Shown: one piece after another, positions 1 through 7,791 of the stretch
Position numbering within the stretch: position 1 is the stretch's first letter
How the letters are laid out: each line of letters opens with the position of its first letter
DNA from: CAZHOV01 sp964534315
GTDB lineage: Bacteria > Bacteroidota > Bacteroidia > Chitinophagales > Saprospiraceae
DNA: 64,000 bases
Reading direction: 5' to 3'
NCBI GenBank assembly: GCA_964534315.1
Contig: CAZHOV010000003.1
Coordinates: 1 to 64,000 of the forward strand
Translations under genes and position numbers: made by a program
The notes under the pieces: generated by a model
Told to the model about the DNA's origin: nothing
What the model saw: only the letters and a program-made list of their open reading frames with translations
Databases searched by the model: none

Positions 1-3
1 GCT

Positions 4-52
4 GGTTGGTACGTGTCGTACCAACCTAAATTCCGGGTGCCTCCAGGCACCC
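4..52. terminator. two adjacent hairpins at the window edge
   Basis: Positions 4-13 and 17-26 form a perfect 10-bp stem with a 3-nt loop (GGTTGGTACG / CGTACCAACC). Positions 35-41 and 46-52 form a second stem (GGGTGCC / GGCACCC). They probably mark the 3' end of a gene lying left of the window. No clean T-run follows, so they may be repeat palindromes rather than a classical terminator. The rest of 1-159 holds only AT-rich DNA before the next start. Confidence 0.4.
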
Positions 53-159
53 AAATCTCCAAAGAATTTAAAATTTCTCGCCTTTCTTAAATCCAGTTAA
101 ACCATCAACCTCGTATATAAGAGTAAATATTCATTAATAAACACAAAAACTTATTTTTT

Positions 160-1134
160 ATGCGAGTTTTAAAATTATCTTTTATTGCAATACTAGCCAT
201 GTTTGTATTGTTTTCATGTTCTGATGATGACGAGATGACACCTACGCCTTTTATGGCAGAAAGTACTTCGTTTAATTATTCTTTTCATAATGGTCAAACC
301 GTACCGTCTGCTCCTTATGAGGGTATCCACCCAACGGATCTTTCCGCTACTATGATGTTGGAGTCAATGGAAAACGGTAATACCATGATTACCATCATGC
401 TGGATAATACAGTTGATGGTGCAACATACGCCATTCACGCTCACGACGCTGCTGACCCGGCCAACACGCCGAACGGAACACCTTATAACGAAACCCCTAA
501 TGGCGACATCTTAGCTCAGATGCTGGAAGGGAACGGAAGCACGGTAAGCGTATCGCAGGAAGCTAATAGAGCTTATGATGAACTGTTGAATGATTATGAA
601 GGTTTTTTCGTGGTCCATGACCCTTTACAACCCATCAATACAGCTGATATCTCTACTTATCTTGTAGTTGGAGGATTTGCCCGTACTCAGCCAAATACCT
701 CTTTCGACAGCCAAGTGTTCAACTATAGCTTTAACCAGGGACAGCTTTCTGATGATTTTGCCTACAGCGGAACGCACCCAACCAATTTGGGAGCTAGCAT
801 TCAGGTAGATGAATTGGCAGACAACAAAAGTAGAATCACTATCCGCCTTATGAATTCCATTGATGGTGAAACCTACCCAACACATGCGCACGATATGGCC
901 GACCCAAGTACTACACCTAACGGAACGCCTTATAACGAAACGCCTAATGCTGATGTATTTGCCGGAGGTATAGAAGGCAACGGCGGCATGACCGGATTAT
1001 CAAATATTACAGAAATGTCCTATTCAGATATTACTGCTCAATACGAGGGATTCTTTGTAGTCCATGATCCGCTTCAACCGGTAGATACTGCAGATCCAAC
1101 AACTTATGTGGTCTTAGGCGTTTTCGCAAGATAG
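160..1134 (+). CDS. lipoprotein with two tandem CHRD-like domains
   Basis: A 324-residue secreted lipoprotein. An N-terminal hydrophobic segment ends in a lipobox with Cys20, followed by an acidic DDDE stretch typical of surface-exported Bacteroidota lipoproteins. The rest is an internal duplication: residues about 38-175 and 187-324 each carry NYSF..GQ, a HPT.L motif, HAHD.ADP, GTPYNETPN and YEGFFVVHDPLQP. The size and the HAHD motif in a beta-rich repeat recall CHRD domains, but that assignment is inference. The ATG at 160 is the only sensible start because the signal peptide begins there. It is monocistronic, convergent with the GH3 gene, with a 21-bp-stem hairpin between them. Confidence 0.85.
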   Translation: MRVLKLSFIAILAMFVLFSCSDDDEMTPTPFMAESTSFNYSFHNGQTVPSAPYEGIHPTDLSATMMLESMENGNTMITIMLDNTVDGATYAIHAHDAADPANTPNGTPYNETPNGDILAQMLEGNGSTVSVSQEANRAYDELLNDYEGFFVVHDPLQPINTADISTYLVVGGFARTQPNTSFDSQVFNYSFNQGQLSDDFAYSGTHPTNLGASIQVDELADNKSRITIRLMNSIDGETYPTHAHDMADPSTTPNGTPYNETPNADVFAGGIEGNGGMTGLSNITEMSYSDITAQYEGFFVVHDPLQPVDTADPTTYVVLGVFAR

Positions 1135-1197
1135 GAATCATAGTTTTTTGAGAGAGGTTGCCTTATAAGTCTATGAGCCAGCCCTCCCAAAGAAGAA

Positions 1198-1242
1198 AGT
1201 TTGGCGGCTCGTAACACCCAAGGTGTTATGAGTCGCCAAACT
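1198..1242 (+). terminator. 21-bp-stem hairpin, remnant copy of the composite repeat
   Basis: Two 21-nt arms pair completely around a 3-nt loop; two pairs are G-T, which work as G.U only in plus-strand RNA. ATTTTTTATT follows, so it can terminate the lipoprotein gene and perhaps the convergent GH3 gene. The box AAAGAAGAAA just upstream (1189-1198) and the arm sequence TTTGGYGNCTYG are shared with 3276-3320 and with the complement of 25370-25404. This makes it a reduced copy of the same dispersed element. Confidence 0.8.
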
Positions 1243-1247
1243 ATTTT

Positions 1248-2945
1248 TTATTCCTCCTTCAACAAACTTACCGGCAACGCTCCTTTTGCTTCCACTTTTC
1301 CCGCCAACAAATTGACCATTGCTTTAATATTTGAAATATTCGACCCTATAGCACTTACATAAGCGTCAGTAGTAACCAAATTGGCAGCGTAGGGGTCTTT
1401 TAGTGCAACATTTATAATAAGATTGGCACTATTCTCCCTTACCACTGCCAACCGTCTCCGCTGCTCTTCCAAGTCTAATGACTTACCGGGTAGCGGATAG
1501 TTCTCACTGACACAAATAATGATAGTTTCGGCCGGAATGGCTGCGTCATAGGCATACTCCGTTACCTCAAACCCGGCGGCTTTCATCTCTTTGACAAAAT
1601 CAGCATAAGCGTTGTAATAATTAGGGCCGATACCGGCAGCAATCTCTATGATCTCTTTTACATTTTCCTTCGCCAGCTTGACGATCGAAACGGGGCTGCC
1701 AGGCTTTAACGGAACCAAATCCTTCTCATCGTACGCTTCATACAGAGCAGCCTCCGCAATCTGAACGGCCTTGGATTTATGCTTTTCACTACCCACCATT
1801 ATTTTTGCCTTTTCAGGATCAACACTGATCCTTTCAGCAAGCTTATACTTTTTCTTTAATTCAATAATGCGATTATAGGCTTCATCGATACGCTCCATCG
1901 GAATTTTTCCGTCCATCACCGCTTGAACAACTCCATCGATCATCTTGGCCTGCGAGGCCACATAATCACCCACATCTTCTCCGTAGCGCTCTTCAGCCAG
2001 CATGATCATATCAGCACCTGCCAAGAGTGTACGAATGGCTGCTTCGACCGGATCAAAATTCTTTTGAATGGCGCCCATGTTAAAGGAGTCTGTAATCACT
2101 ACTCCTTTAAACCCTAATTTCTTCCGCAAGTATTCCTGCAGGATCTTTGGAGAAAGCGTAGCCGGATTATCAGGGTCAAGGGCCGAGTAAACGATATGAG
2201 CGGTCATCACCAGATCAACGCCTGCTTCTACAGCAGCCTTAAACGGCAACAGATCAATAGATTCGATTTCTTCTAAAGACCGATCAACCAAAGGTAAACC
2301 GCTATGCGAATCGGAACTGGTGTTGCCATGTCCGGGGAAATGCTTCGCCGTAGCAATGGTGCCATGCATGTGTAGTCCCTCTATGGCAGCCTTTACCCGC
2401 TCGGCCACCTTCTGAGCATTTTCTCCAAAAGAACGAGTACCAATGATAGGATTTAGAGGATTAGAATTTACATCAGCCACTGGTGCCAAATCGCAAAACA
2501 CCCCAATCGAACCGATCTCTTTTGAGAAGATAGCATACATTTCCCTGGTATTTTCTGCAGGAGAAGCGCCCAGTGCCATATTTCCCGGTCCCGTGGTAGA
2601 ATGCGGTACCATAATGCCCCAGGCCCCTTCCTGATCGCAGGCCGTTAGCAAAGGCTGCCTGGCAATTCCTGCCATTGCCGCCTGTTGTAACTCATTGATC
2701 AGGGTAGCTGCTTGAACGGGACGTTGCAGATTTTCATTACTTAAGTATAGGCCTCCGATTCCTCTTTCCTTTATGAAAGGCAAAACAACGCCCGCATCAT
2801 CACCGGAAAAGGCCAGTAGAAAAAGTTGACCTACTTTTTGCTCCACCTCCGATTGGTCAGGTTTAGTAGTTTGAGAACAAGATGCAATAGTTAATAAGAA
2901 GAGGAACAGTAGTCCTTGAAGTGTAGTAGAGAAGCGGTTTTTCAT
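1248..2945 (-). CDS. glycoside hydrolase family 3 lipoprotein (NagZ-like beta-N-acetylhexosaminidase)
   Basis: A 565-residue enzyme with a lipobox ending at Cys23, so anchored in the periplasm or on the cell surface. The N-terminal GH3 barrel has KHFPGHG at 201-207 followed by S-D-S-H (His214), the signature of the NagZ branch in which an Asp/His pair acts as general acid/base. The candidate nucleophile is Asp286 in ITDSFNMGAI. About 200 residues follow as a C-terminal alpha/beta domain (430-560) of the kind seen in longer two-domain GH3 enzymes. Family knowledge suggests release of N-acetylglucosamine from muropeptides or chitooligosaccharides; the substrate is inferred. The ATG at 2945 starts a normal signal peptide. 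Monocistronic. Confidence 0.9.
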   Translation of the reverse strand: MKNRFSTTLQGLLFLFLLTIASCSQTTKPDQSEVEQKVGQLFLLAFSGDDAGVVLPFIKERGIGGLYLSNENLQRPVQAATLINELQQAAMAGIARQPLLTACDQEGAWGIMVPHSTTGPGNMALGASPAENTREMYAIFSKEIGSIGVFCDLAPVADVNSNPLNPIIGTRSFGENAQKVAERVKAAIEGLHMHGTIATAKHFPGHGNTSSDSHSGLPLVDRSLEEIESIDLLPFKAAVEAGVDLVMTAHIVYSALDPDNPATLSPKILQEYLRKKLGFKGVVITDSFNMGAIQKNFDPVEAAIRTLLAGADMIMLAEERYGEDVGDYVASQAKMIDGVVQAVMDGKIPMERIDEAYNRIIELKKKYKLAERISVDPEKAKIMVGSEKHKSKAVQIAEAALYEAYDEKDLVPLKPGSPVSIVKLAKENVKEIIEIAAGIGPNYYNAYADFVKEMKAAGFEVTEYAYDAAIPAETIIICVSENYPLPGKSLDLEEQRRRLAVVRENSANLIINVALKDPYAANLVTTDAYVSAIGSNISNIKAMVNLLAGKVEAKGALPVSLLKEE

Positions 2946-3067
2946 TCGTATTGTGTTTTAATGCTGATTATGGATAATAGCAAAAATAAGGAATTTCAAA
3001 TTACTTGCAGTCATCCATAAATGCCAGTTGCGTCGCCCTCTTCCTAACTTTAAATAGCTATCAATGT

Positions 3068-3320
3068 GAGGCTGTCTCATTAGTAAATGCCCCATCCCCA
3101 AGGAGATTTTTTATAATTTAGAAGGTATTCTTTTGAAAAAAGCAGAATCCTACCCTATGTGGTGAAGGCAAGATACTCAATCAGAAAGGTTGTCCTTTAC
3201 TAAATTTTGACAGAGCTGTTTTTCCAAAAAAAATCAAAGAATTCTTTAGGAAAAACAGCGCTGTCAAAGAAGAAAGGTTTGGTGTCTTGAAACTCCAAAG
3301 GAGTTTCGAGACACCAAACC
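3068..3320 (+). repeat. composite multi-hairpin intergenic element, copy A
   Basis: About 250 bp between the GH3 start and the OsmC stop. From the left: a GAGGCTGTCTC end resembling some IS termini, a conserved CATCCCCAAG box, an imperfect hairpin around 3118-3162, AAAGGTTGTCCTTTA at 3185-3199, a 20-bp stem (3206-3225 with 3249-3268, one mismatch), the CAAAGAAGAAA box, and a 45-nt hairpin at 3276-3320 (21-bp stem, AAA loop). The complement of 25370-25600 has the same order of parts at clearly related sequence. The 3276-3320 hairpin lies 10 bp beyond the OsmC stop and probably terminates that gene. No protein is encoded. Confidence 0.75.
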
Positions 3321-3330
3321 GTCATTATTC

Positions 3331-3780
3331 CTAAGCAACAAATTTAGTATTTAAGTTAATCGGCACCGCGCTCAATGCTTTGGAAATAGGACAATTCTCC
3401 TTTGCCCCATTAGCCAGTTCCATAAATTGTTCTTCGCTCATGCCGGGCACTTTTCCCTCCAGGTGTAGGGTGATACCAGTCACTTCAAAGTCATCCGTAC
3501 CTTCGATCTTATCGAGAACAACTTCAGCATTAGCTTCTAATCGTTCGGCTTCATAGCCCGCACCGACAATCCCAAAGCTCAATGCCATCGTAAAGCAGCC
3601 AGAATGGGCAGCTGCCAATAATTCCTCCGGATTCGTGCCCAATTTACCATCCTCGTTCTCAAAACGGGCTTTGAAATTAAAAGGGGTATTGTCAAAAAAA
3701 TTGTTTGAAGAGTTTAATGTTCCTTTGCCTTTGAGGCCAGACCCTTGCCAAACGGCGGTTGCTTTTCTTTTGATTGCCAT
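3331..3780 (-). CDS. OsmC-family organic hydroperoxide reductase
   Basis: A 149-residue cytosolic protein matching the OsmC family along its whole length. Both redox cysteines are present: Cys62 in AHSGCFTMALS and Cys130 in ENCPISKAL, together with the NPEELLAAAHS motif. In this family the pair reduces organic hydroperoxides. The ATG at 3780 gives MAIKRKATAVWQG, the normal OsmC N-terminus; a longer frame to 3831 adds 17 unlike residues and is rejected. It stands alone, with hairpin terminator 3276-3320 directly downstream. The 260 bp upstream hold no recognisable feature. Confidence 0.93.
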   Translation of the reverse strand: MAIKRKATAVWQGSGLKGKGTLNSSNNFFDNTPFNFKARFENEDGKLGTNPEELLAAAHSGCFTMALSFGIVGAGYEAERLEANAEVVLDKIEGTDDFEVTGITLHLEGKVPGMSEEQFMELANGAKENCPISKALSAVPINLNTKFVA

Positions 3781-4041
3781 GGTGGTAGTTTTTTTTTTAA
3801 AATGGATTGATTTGAAAAGGTTGTCAATCAAGTAATGATGTTTTCAGCGTTTTGTTTAGTAGAAGGAGGTAACTTTTTTGATTTGGCATGGCTGAAGCTT
3901 AGAGACATAACACTTTTGATTTCTATATTTGACGTGTCAGCTCTTCATGCTGCGCTGAAGCCCTCCCGCGCCTTCATTTCCTAAAGGAGGCCACCCCGCG
4001 CTTGGATTGTCCGGTGAATTACATAGTTAATTGCTCTTACC

Positions 4042-4440
4042 TCAGTCCAATGGCCTTGTCCCGTACATCTTTCCCTTTTTGGTATTTTTGATCAGGTAAT
4101 TCAGTCGCTTCTGGGCTTCCTCCATTCGCTTTTGCGCTTCTCTTATCCAGCCAATTTTTAAGCGTTTATAAAAATGAGAAAAGTTTTGAAAATTTTCCCA
4201 CACTTCCGGATCTTCCTTCAACTGTTCCAGTATCCAGTCAGGTATTTCTAACGGTTCATTAGGGTCTCCCATTTTGCCCTCTAGCACTTTTAGGCCGTTC
4301 GGGGTCATCAATCCCTGTTGTTGTAATTTCCAGACCCGTTGCCGGTTGAGCTCCGATAGATAGCTTTTCTCTCGACGAGAAGTAATACGCTGCACATTAC
4401 TATTAGCATCCAGCTTTTTGATAATGCCATCGATCCAGCG
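4042..4440 (-). pseudogene. 5'-truncated YdeI/OmdA-family fragment
   Basis: Reading leftwards from about 4440 the frame gives RWIDGIIKKLD, then VQRITSRREKS, NRQRVWKLQQQGLMTP, LEIPDWI and FYKRLKIGWIREAQKR. This is the middle and C-terminal part of YdeI/OmpD-associated proteins. The first ~70 residues normal for the family (ahead of the F-GWIDG motif) are missing. In their place, in another frame, lies the 3' part of a lipoprotein gene. The only start inside this frame is a GTG at 4395. One added base next to TTTCGC at 4440 would fuse both frames, so this is a deletion junction, a frameshift or a sequencing error. Confidence 0.65.
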
Positions 4441-4856
4441 AAATACTGCTCTACAGGATGTTCGAAATAGATTTTTCCAATATCCGCAATATCAAAACTG
4501 ATCATATTTTCAAGATGATAAGGAAAGGTATCTATTCGCGGTGCCAAGGCATAAAATTCGTTATGGTAGACTACATCAGTCAACTTTTGTTTTACTTTTT
4601 CGTCGGGAAAGAAGATTTCGGACCGATCGTCATTATAGTAGACCAATACCCCTTCGGCCAGCTTATCAGCAAAAACTGGCCACTGCTGTTCAGCAACCAG
4701 CTCCCGGAGTTCAAGCACAAACTCTATTCTCCGGGCCGATAGGCTATCGGGGAGATTTATTGCATGAATTTCATTTTCGGAATCGGAAGGATCATTGTTG
4801 CAGGCCAGTATTATGAAAAGTACTAGAGGGATTACAAATGGTATTGTTAATTTCAA
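4308..4856 (-). CDS. lipoprotein, C-terminus frameshifted into YdeI remnant
   Basis: A 182-residue reading frame starting MKLTIPFVIPLVLF with a lipobox ending at Cys19, then an acidic linker. Residues 40-138 look like a real folded domain (LRELVAEQQWPVFADKL, DKLAEGVLVYYNDD, IYFEHPVEQYF) of no family I recognise. After about residue 139 the protein is out-of-frame YdeI sequence, so the last 40 residues are probably not natural. It overlaps the YdeI fragment and is convergent with nothing functional. The lipoprotein may still be exported, but the C-terminus is suspect. Confidence 0.5.
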   Translation of the reverse strand: MKLTIPFVIPLVLFIILACNNDPSDSENEIHAINLPDSLSARRIEFVLELRELVAEQQWPVFADKLAEGVLVYYNDDRSEIFFPDEKVKQKLTDVVYHNEFYALAPRIDTFPYHLENMISFDIADIGKIYFEHPVEQYFAGSMALSKSWMLIVMCSVLLLVERKAIYRSSTGNGSGNYNNRD

Positions 4857-4976
4857 ATGCTTATTTAATTAAGGTTGTTATATTTGATGTTCCAATTGGT
4901 TACTACCAAAAGAATAAAAATAAAAAAAAAAAGTTAGTAACTTAATACCTCAAAAAATCTTCTCTGATTGTCAGAA

Positions 4977-6212
4977 ATGAAAATACAAACTGATATTCAA
5001 CAGCAATCTAGAGCCGCGGGGCATTTAGATTTCCATTCAGGAGAAAAGCTAAAAGGTAGTAGTCTTTCTCCACCCTCCTTATTTTTAACGGCTTCTCCCC
5101 CTTCACTGCCATCAAAAAGTACTATTCAACGTTTACCTCGTCCAACTTCAAGACCTCCGATATCAGAAGGGGATATCACCGTCCCTGCAGCCCGAAGCCT
5201 GACAGAAGAAATGCAGACCTGGCTTGGGGTTTTAAATGGAGGGAATCACACCTCTGCAGAATACCGAAGCGCTGCTCATTCTTGGCCGGCAGGTCAACAA
5301 ATTTGGCCATTACTTTCAAGCCGTAGAGCTAAAATAGGTTTTATAAGATATATTCTTGAAACAGATCGAACAAATTGTCGGCCATACAGTACATCTATGC
5401 CGGGACAAGAGGCGGGTTGCCAAACTTTTGCCCGGAATCAGGAGACTTTTAATAATGTTTGTCAAGGGTTTGCCACCCAACTGCATATTCGATTTAGATC
5501 TACCTCTGCCCCTCCAAGCAGGGACGAAATTGAACGCTTGAGAACAAGGGCCAGGATATACTATGAAAGTATCGATAATAAATTCAGAATTCCTATTCTG
5601 ATGGCTTCTATTCCTGGCCATGCTTTTAATGCTGTACTAATCGGTAATTCCGAAGCTGACATCAATTCCTATTTATTTATCGAACCTCAAACTGATCAGA
5701 TATTTGAACCTAATAGCCGGGTTTTTAACCAATATTTTAGAGTGGGCTTATTGAATATATCTGAATTAGAATCATTTAATGAACGGGGGCAATATATCGA
5801 AAGAAACCGGCAGGTATTTGCCAGAGGGGCTTCTGGTCAACCTGAAAATGTAGGGAACATTTCCGGACCTCAGCGAATTTCTTTACATAATTTACTGGCT
5901 GCAATTTTTATTGCTGACGATGGGGCCGATACCTTCAGAGCTACCTTAACCAATCGAGGTATCACCTATGAACAAAATATTCAACAAGTTGCCCGGAGAC
6001 AGTCAGATTCAGCATTGGTTTTTGCCGGTAGGTATTCCATCGGAAGACAGTTTAGAAGGCGGCCTGGAGGGGTCGTACAACGGTTAACCATTCCAGTCTA
6101 TATCGGCCTTGTCAACAGGCCGGGCATCCGACGAGCGCTCACCATCCAGCAATATAATCTTAATCCTCCTCCGGTGGATACCACCTCAGGGCCGAGAACT
6201 GAAACGGCTTAG
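4977..6212 (+). CDS. orphan protein with candidate Cys/His peptidase-like domain
   Basis: A 411-residue protein without signal peptide or membrane segment, of no family I can name. Residues 1-70 are Pro/Ser/Gln-rich and disordered (STIQRLPRPTSRPP), a style seen in effectors and cargo of extracellular contractile injection systems, but no such genes are nearby. The middle domain has Cys162 in NVCQGFATQLH, His215 in IPGHAFNAVLIG and an acidic/amide motif IEPQTDQ at 236-241. That order and spacing fit a papain- or transglutaminase-like centre (inference). The C-terminal 100 residues are Arg-rich. ATG 4977 is chosen over an in-frame TTG at 4968. Convergent with hemJ, 24 bp apart. Confidence 0.7.
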   Translation: MKIQTDIQQQSRAAGHLDFHSGEKLKGSSLSPPSLFLTASPPSLPSKSTIQRLPRPTSRPPISEGDITVPAARSLTEEMQTWLGVLNGGNHTSAEYRSAAHSWPAGQQIWPLLSSRRAKIGFIRYILETDRTNCRPYSTSMPGQEAGCQTFARNQETFNNVCQGFATQLHIRFRSTSAPPSRDEIERLRTRARIYYESIDNKFRIPILMASIPGHAFNAVLIGNSEADINSYLFIEPQTDQIFEPNSRVFNQYFRVGLLNISELESFNERGQYIERNRQVFARGASGQPENVGNISGPQRISLHNLLAAIFIADDGADTFRATLTNRGITYEQNIQQVARRQSDSALVFAGRYSIGRQFRRRPGGVVQRLTIPVYIGLVNRPGIRRALTIQQYNLNPPPVDTTSGPRTETA

Positions 6213-6236
6213 CTATTGAAAATACTCAGTTTTATC

Positions 6237-6761
6237 CTATCCTCTTATGTTACGATAGATCTTGATCGCACTCATCAACACAATAATTAAAACAAGCAGC
6301 CCCGCCAATCCATACACCAAACTGATACCCTGCTTTACGATCGCGAGCATAACGATCGCTACTAAAAATAAAGTAGGCACTTCATTCCATATCCTAAGCT
6401 GATTACTGCTGTATTTAAAATTCCCGCTCTTCTGCTGGCGATAGAGGACATGCAACGAAATATGGTACAGATATAACAAAAATACCAATCCCAATTTAAT
6501 ATGTAACCACTGAGGAAAAGTGGGATAATTGAAAAACAGCCATGTACCGAAAATAAGCGTAATAATGGCAGAAGGCAGGGTAATGCCAAACAACAGCCGT
6601 TTGATCATGATCGAAAATTGCTGTTGCAGAATCATGCGCTCATTTTCGGGCTTATCCAGTGCTTCTCGGTTATAAATATACAACCTTACCAGGTAGAACA
6701 TTCCAGCAAACCAGGTGACAATAAAAATGAGGTGTAAAGCCTTGATATAAAAATAAACCAT
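6237..6761 (-). CDS. hemJ: protoporphyrinogen IX oxidase, HemJ type
   Basis: A 174-residue integral membrane protein with four to five hydrophobic helices, of the CopD-like/UPF0093 family. Diagnostic motifs are KALHLIFIVTWFAGMFYLVRL with His10, HIKLGL, and RIWNEVPTLFLVAIVMLAI near the C-terminus. HemJ oxidises protoporphyrinogen IX to protoporphyrin IX, the step before iron insertion. Its ATG overlaps the hemH stop by one base (TAATG), so the two are translationally coupled. It is the last gene of the heme cluster and takes the place of HemG or HemY. Confidence 0.93.
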   Translation of the reverse strand: MVYFYIKALHLIFIVTWFAGMFYLVRLYIYNREALDKPENERMILQQQFSIMIKRLLFGITLPSAIITLIFGTWLFFNYPTFPQWLHIKLGLVFLLYLYHISLHVLYRQQKSGNFKYSSNQLRIWNEVPTLFLVAIVMLAIVKQGISLVYGLAGLLVLIIVLMSAIKIYRNIRG

Positions 6762-7780
6762 TAGCGGGCGGTTTCAACCAACTTACCAATCGCCTGAACC
6801 CAATCCGGACGGATATTTAAACAGGGAATAGAGGTGAATTTTTCCCCGCCAGCTTCCAGAAAGATCTCCTCTCCCTCTTCATGAATTTCTTCCAGCGTTT
6901 CCAAACAATCGCTAACAAATGCGGGGCATGCTACTACCAGCTTTTTCACGCCTTTTTTAGGTAATTCTTTGAACACCTGTGCAGTGTAAGGCTGCAACCA
7001 CTTGTCGGAGCCCAGCCTGGACTGAAAGGAAAACATATATTTTTCTTTGGGGATACCGAGCATTTCCGTTACTAATTCAGTCGTTCTTTTCACCTGATGA
7101 CGATAACAGACCGAATGCGCTTCTGAAGGGACATCACAGCAATTCTCGCACTTGGTGCAATGTTTTCCGGTGAAGTCGGTTTTTCGTAAGTGCCGCTCTG
7201 GTATACCATGGTAGCTAAAGAGTAACAGGTCGTAATCTTCTTCTAAATGGGGAGTAAGGCTGTCAGCTAAAACCTTAAGGTAATCCTGATTATCGTAATA
7301 AGGAGGAACCACTGTCAATTTATAATGACGCTCTTTCTGATTATATGTATTTTTAACGTGCTCTACTCCAGTTTCATAACTACTCATAGCATAGTGGGGA
7401 TAGAGGGGAAATAAAATTACTTCTTCCAGGTCCGGATGCTCCGCTTCCAGTTTTGCTAAAGCAGATGCAGGTGTGGGATTGGCGTAACGCATGCACATGT
7501 AAGAAGGCAACCCCGTATATTTTTCTACCAATTGGGTTAACTTTTCGGTAGTAATGATGAGAGGCGAGCCTTCATCGGTCCAAATGGTCCTATATTTTTT
7601 GGCGCTGGAGATAGATCGAAACGGCACGATAATTCCTTTAACCAATAAAAACCGAATAAGATAAGGTATATCAATCACCTTCCCATCCATCAGAAACTCG
7701 TCCAGATAGGTTCTGACATCGTTAACTTTAGTCGAATCCGGCGATCCCAGATTCGTCAATAGAATTGCTTTTTTAGCCAT
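6761..7780 (-). CDS. hemH: ferrochelatase with internal cysteine cluster
   Basis: A 339-residue ferrochelatase that inserts ferrous iron into protoporphyrin IX. Catalytic His191 lies in FSYHGIPERHL and the conserved acidic stretch is CLETLEEIHEEG. Directly after the active His is a Cys-rich insert with Cys208, 211, 214, 215 and 225. Internal clusters of this sort bind a [2Fe-2S] centre in some bacterial ferrochelatases, as reported for Myxococcus; for this protein that is inference. Eleven bases separate it from hemL upstream, and it overlaps hemJ downstream by one base. Confidence 0.96.
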   Translation of the reverse strand: MAKKAILLTNLGSPDSTKVNDVRTYLDEFLMDGKVIDIPYLIRFLLVKGIIVPFRSISSAKKYRTIWTDEGSPLIITTEKLTQLVEKYTGLPSYMCMRYANPTPASALAKLEAEHPDLEEVILFPLYPHYAMSSYETGVEHVKNTYNQKERHYKLTVVPPYYDNQDYLKVLADSLTPHLEEDYDLLLFSYHGIPERHLRKTDFTGKHCTKCENCCDVPSEAHSVCYRHQVKRTTELVTEMLGIPKEKYMFSFQSRLGSDKWLQPYTAQVFKELPKKGVKKLVVACPAFVSDCLETLEEIHEEGEEIFLEAGGEKFTSIPCLNIRPDWVQAIGKLVETAR

Positions 7781-7791
7781 TTTAGATTCCT

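Noticed and set aside
3068..3100. Complete insertion sequence suggested by GGCTGTCTC end
   Set aside because: No transposase frame lies within the element or beside it; at most an IS-derived non-coding remnant.
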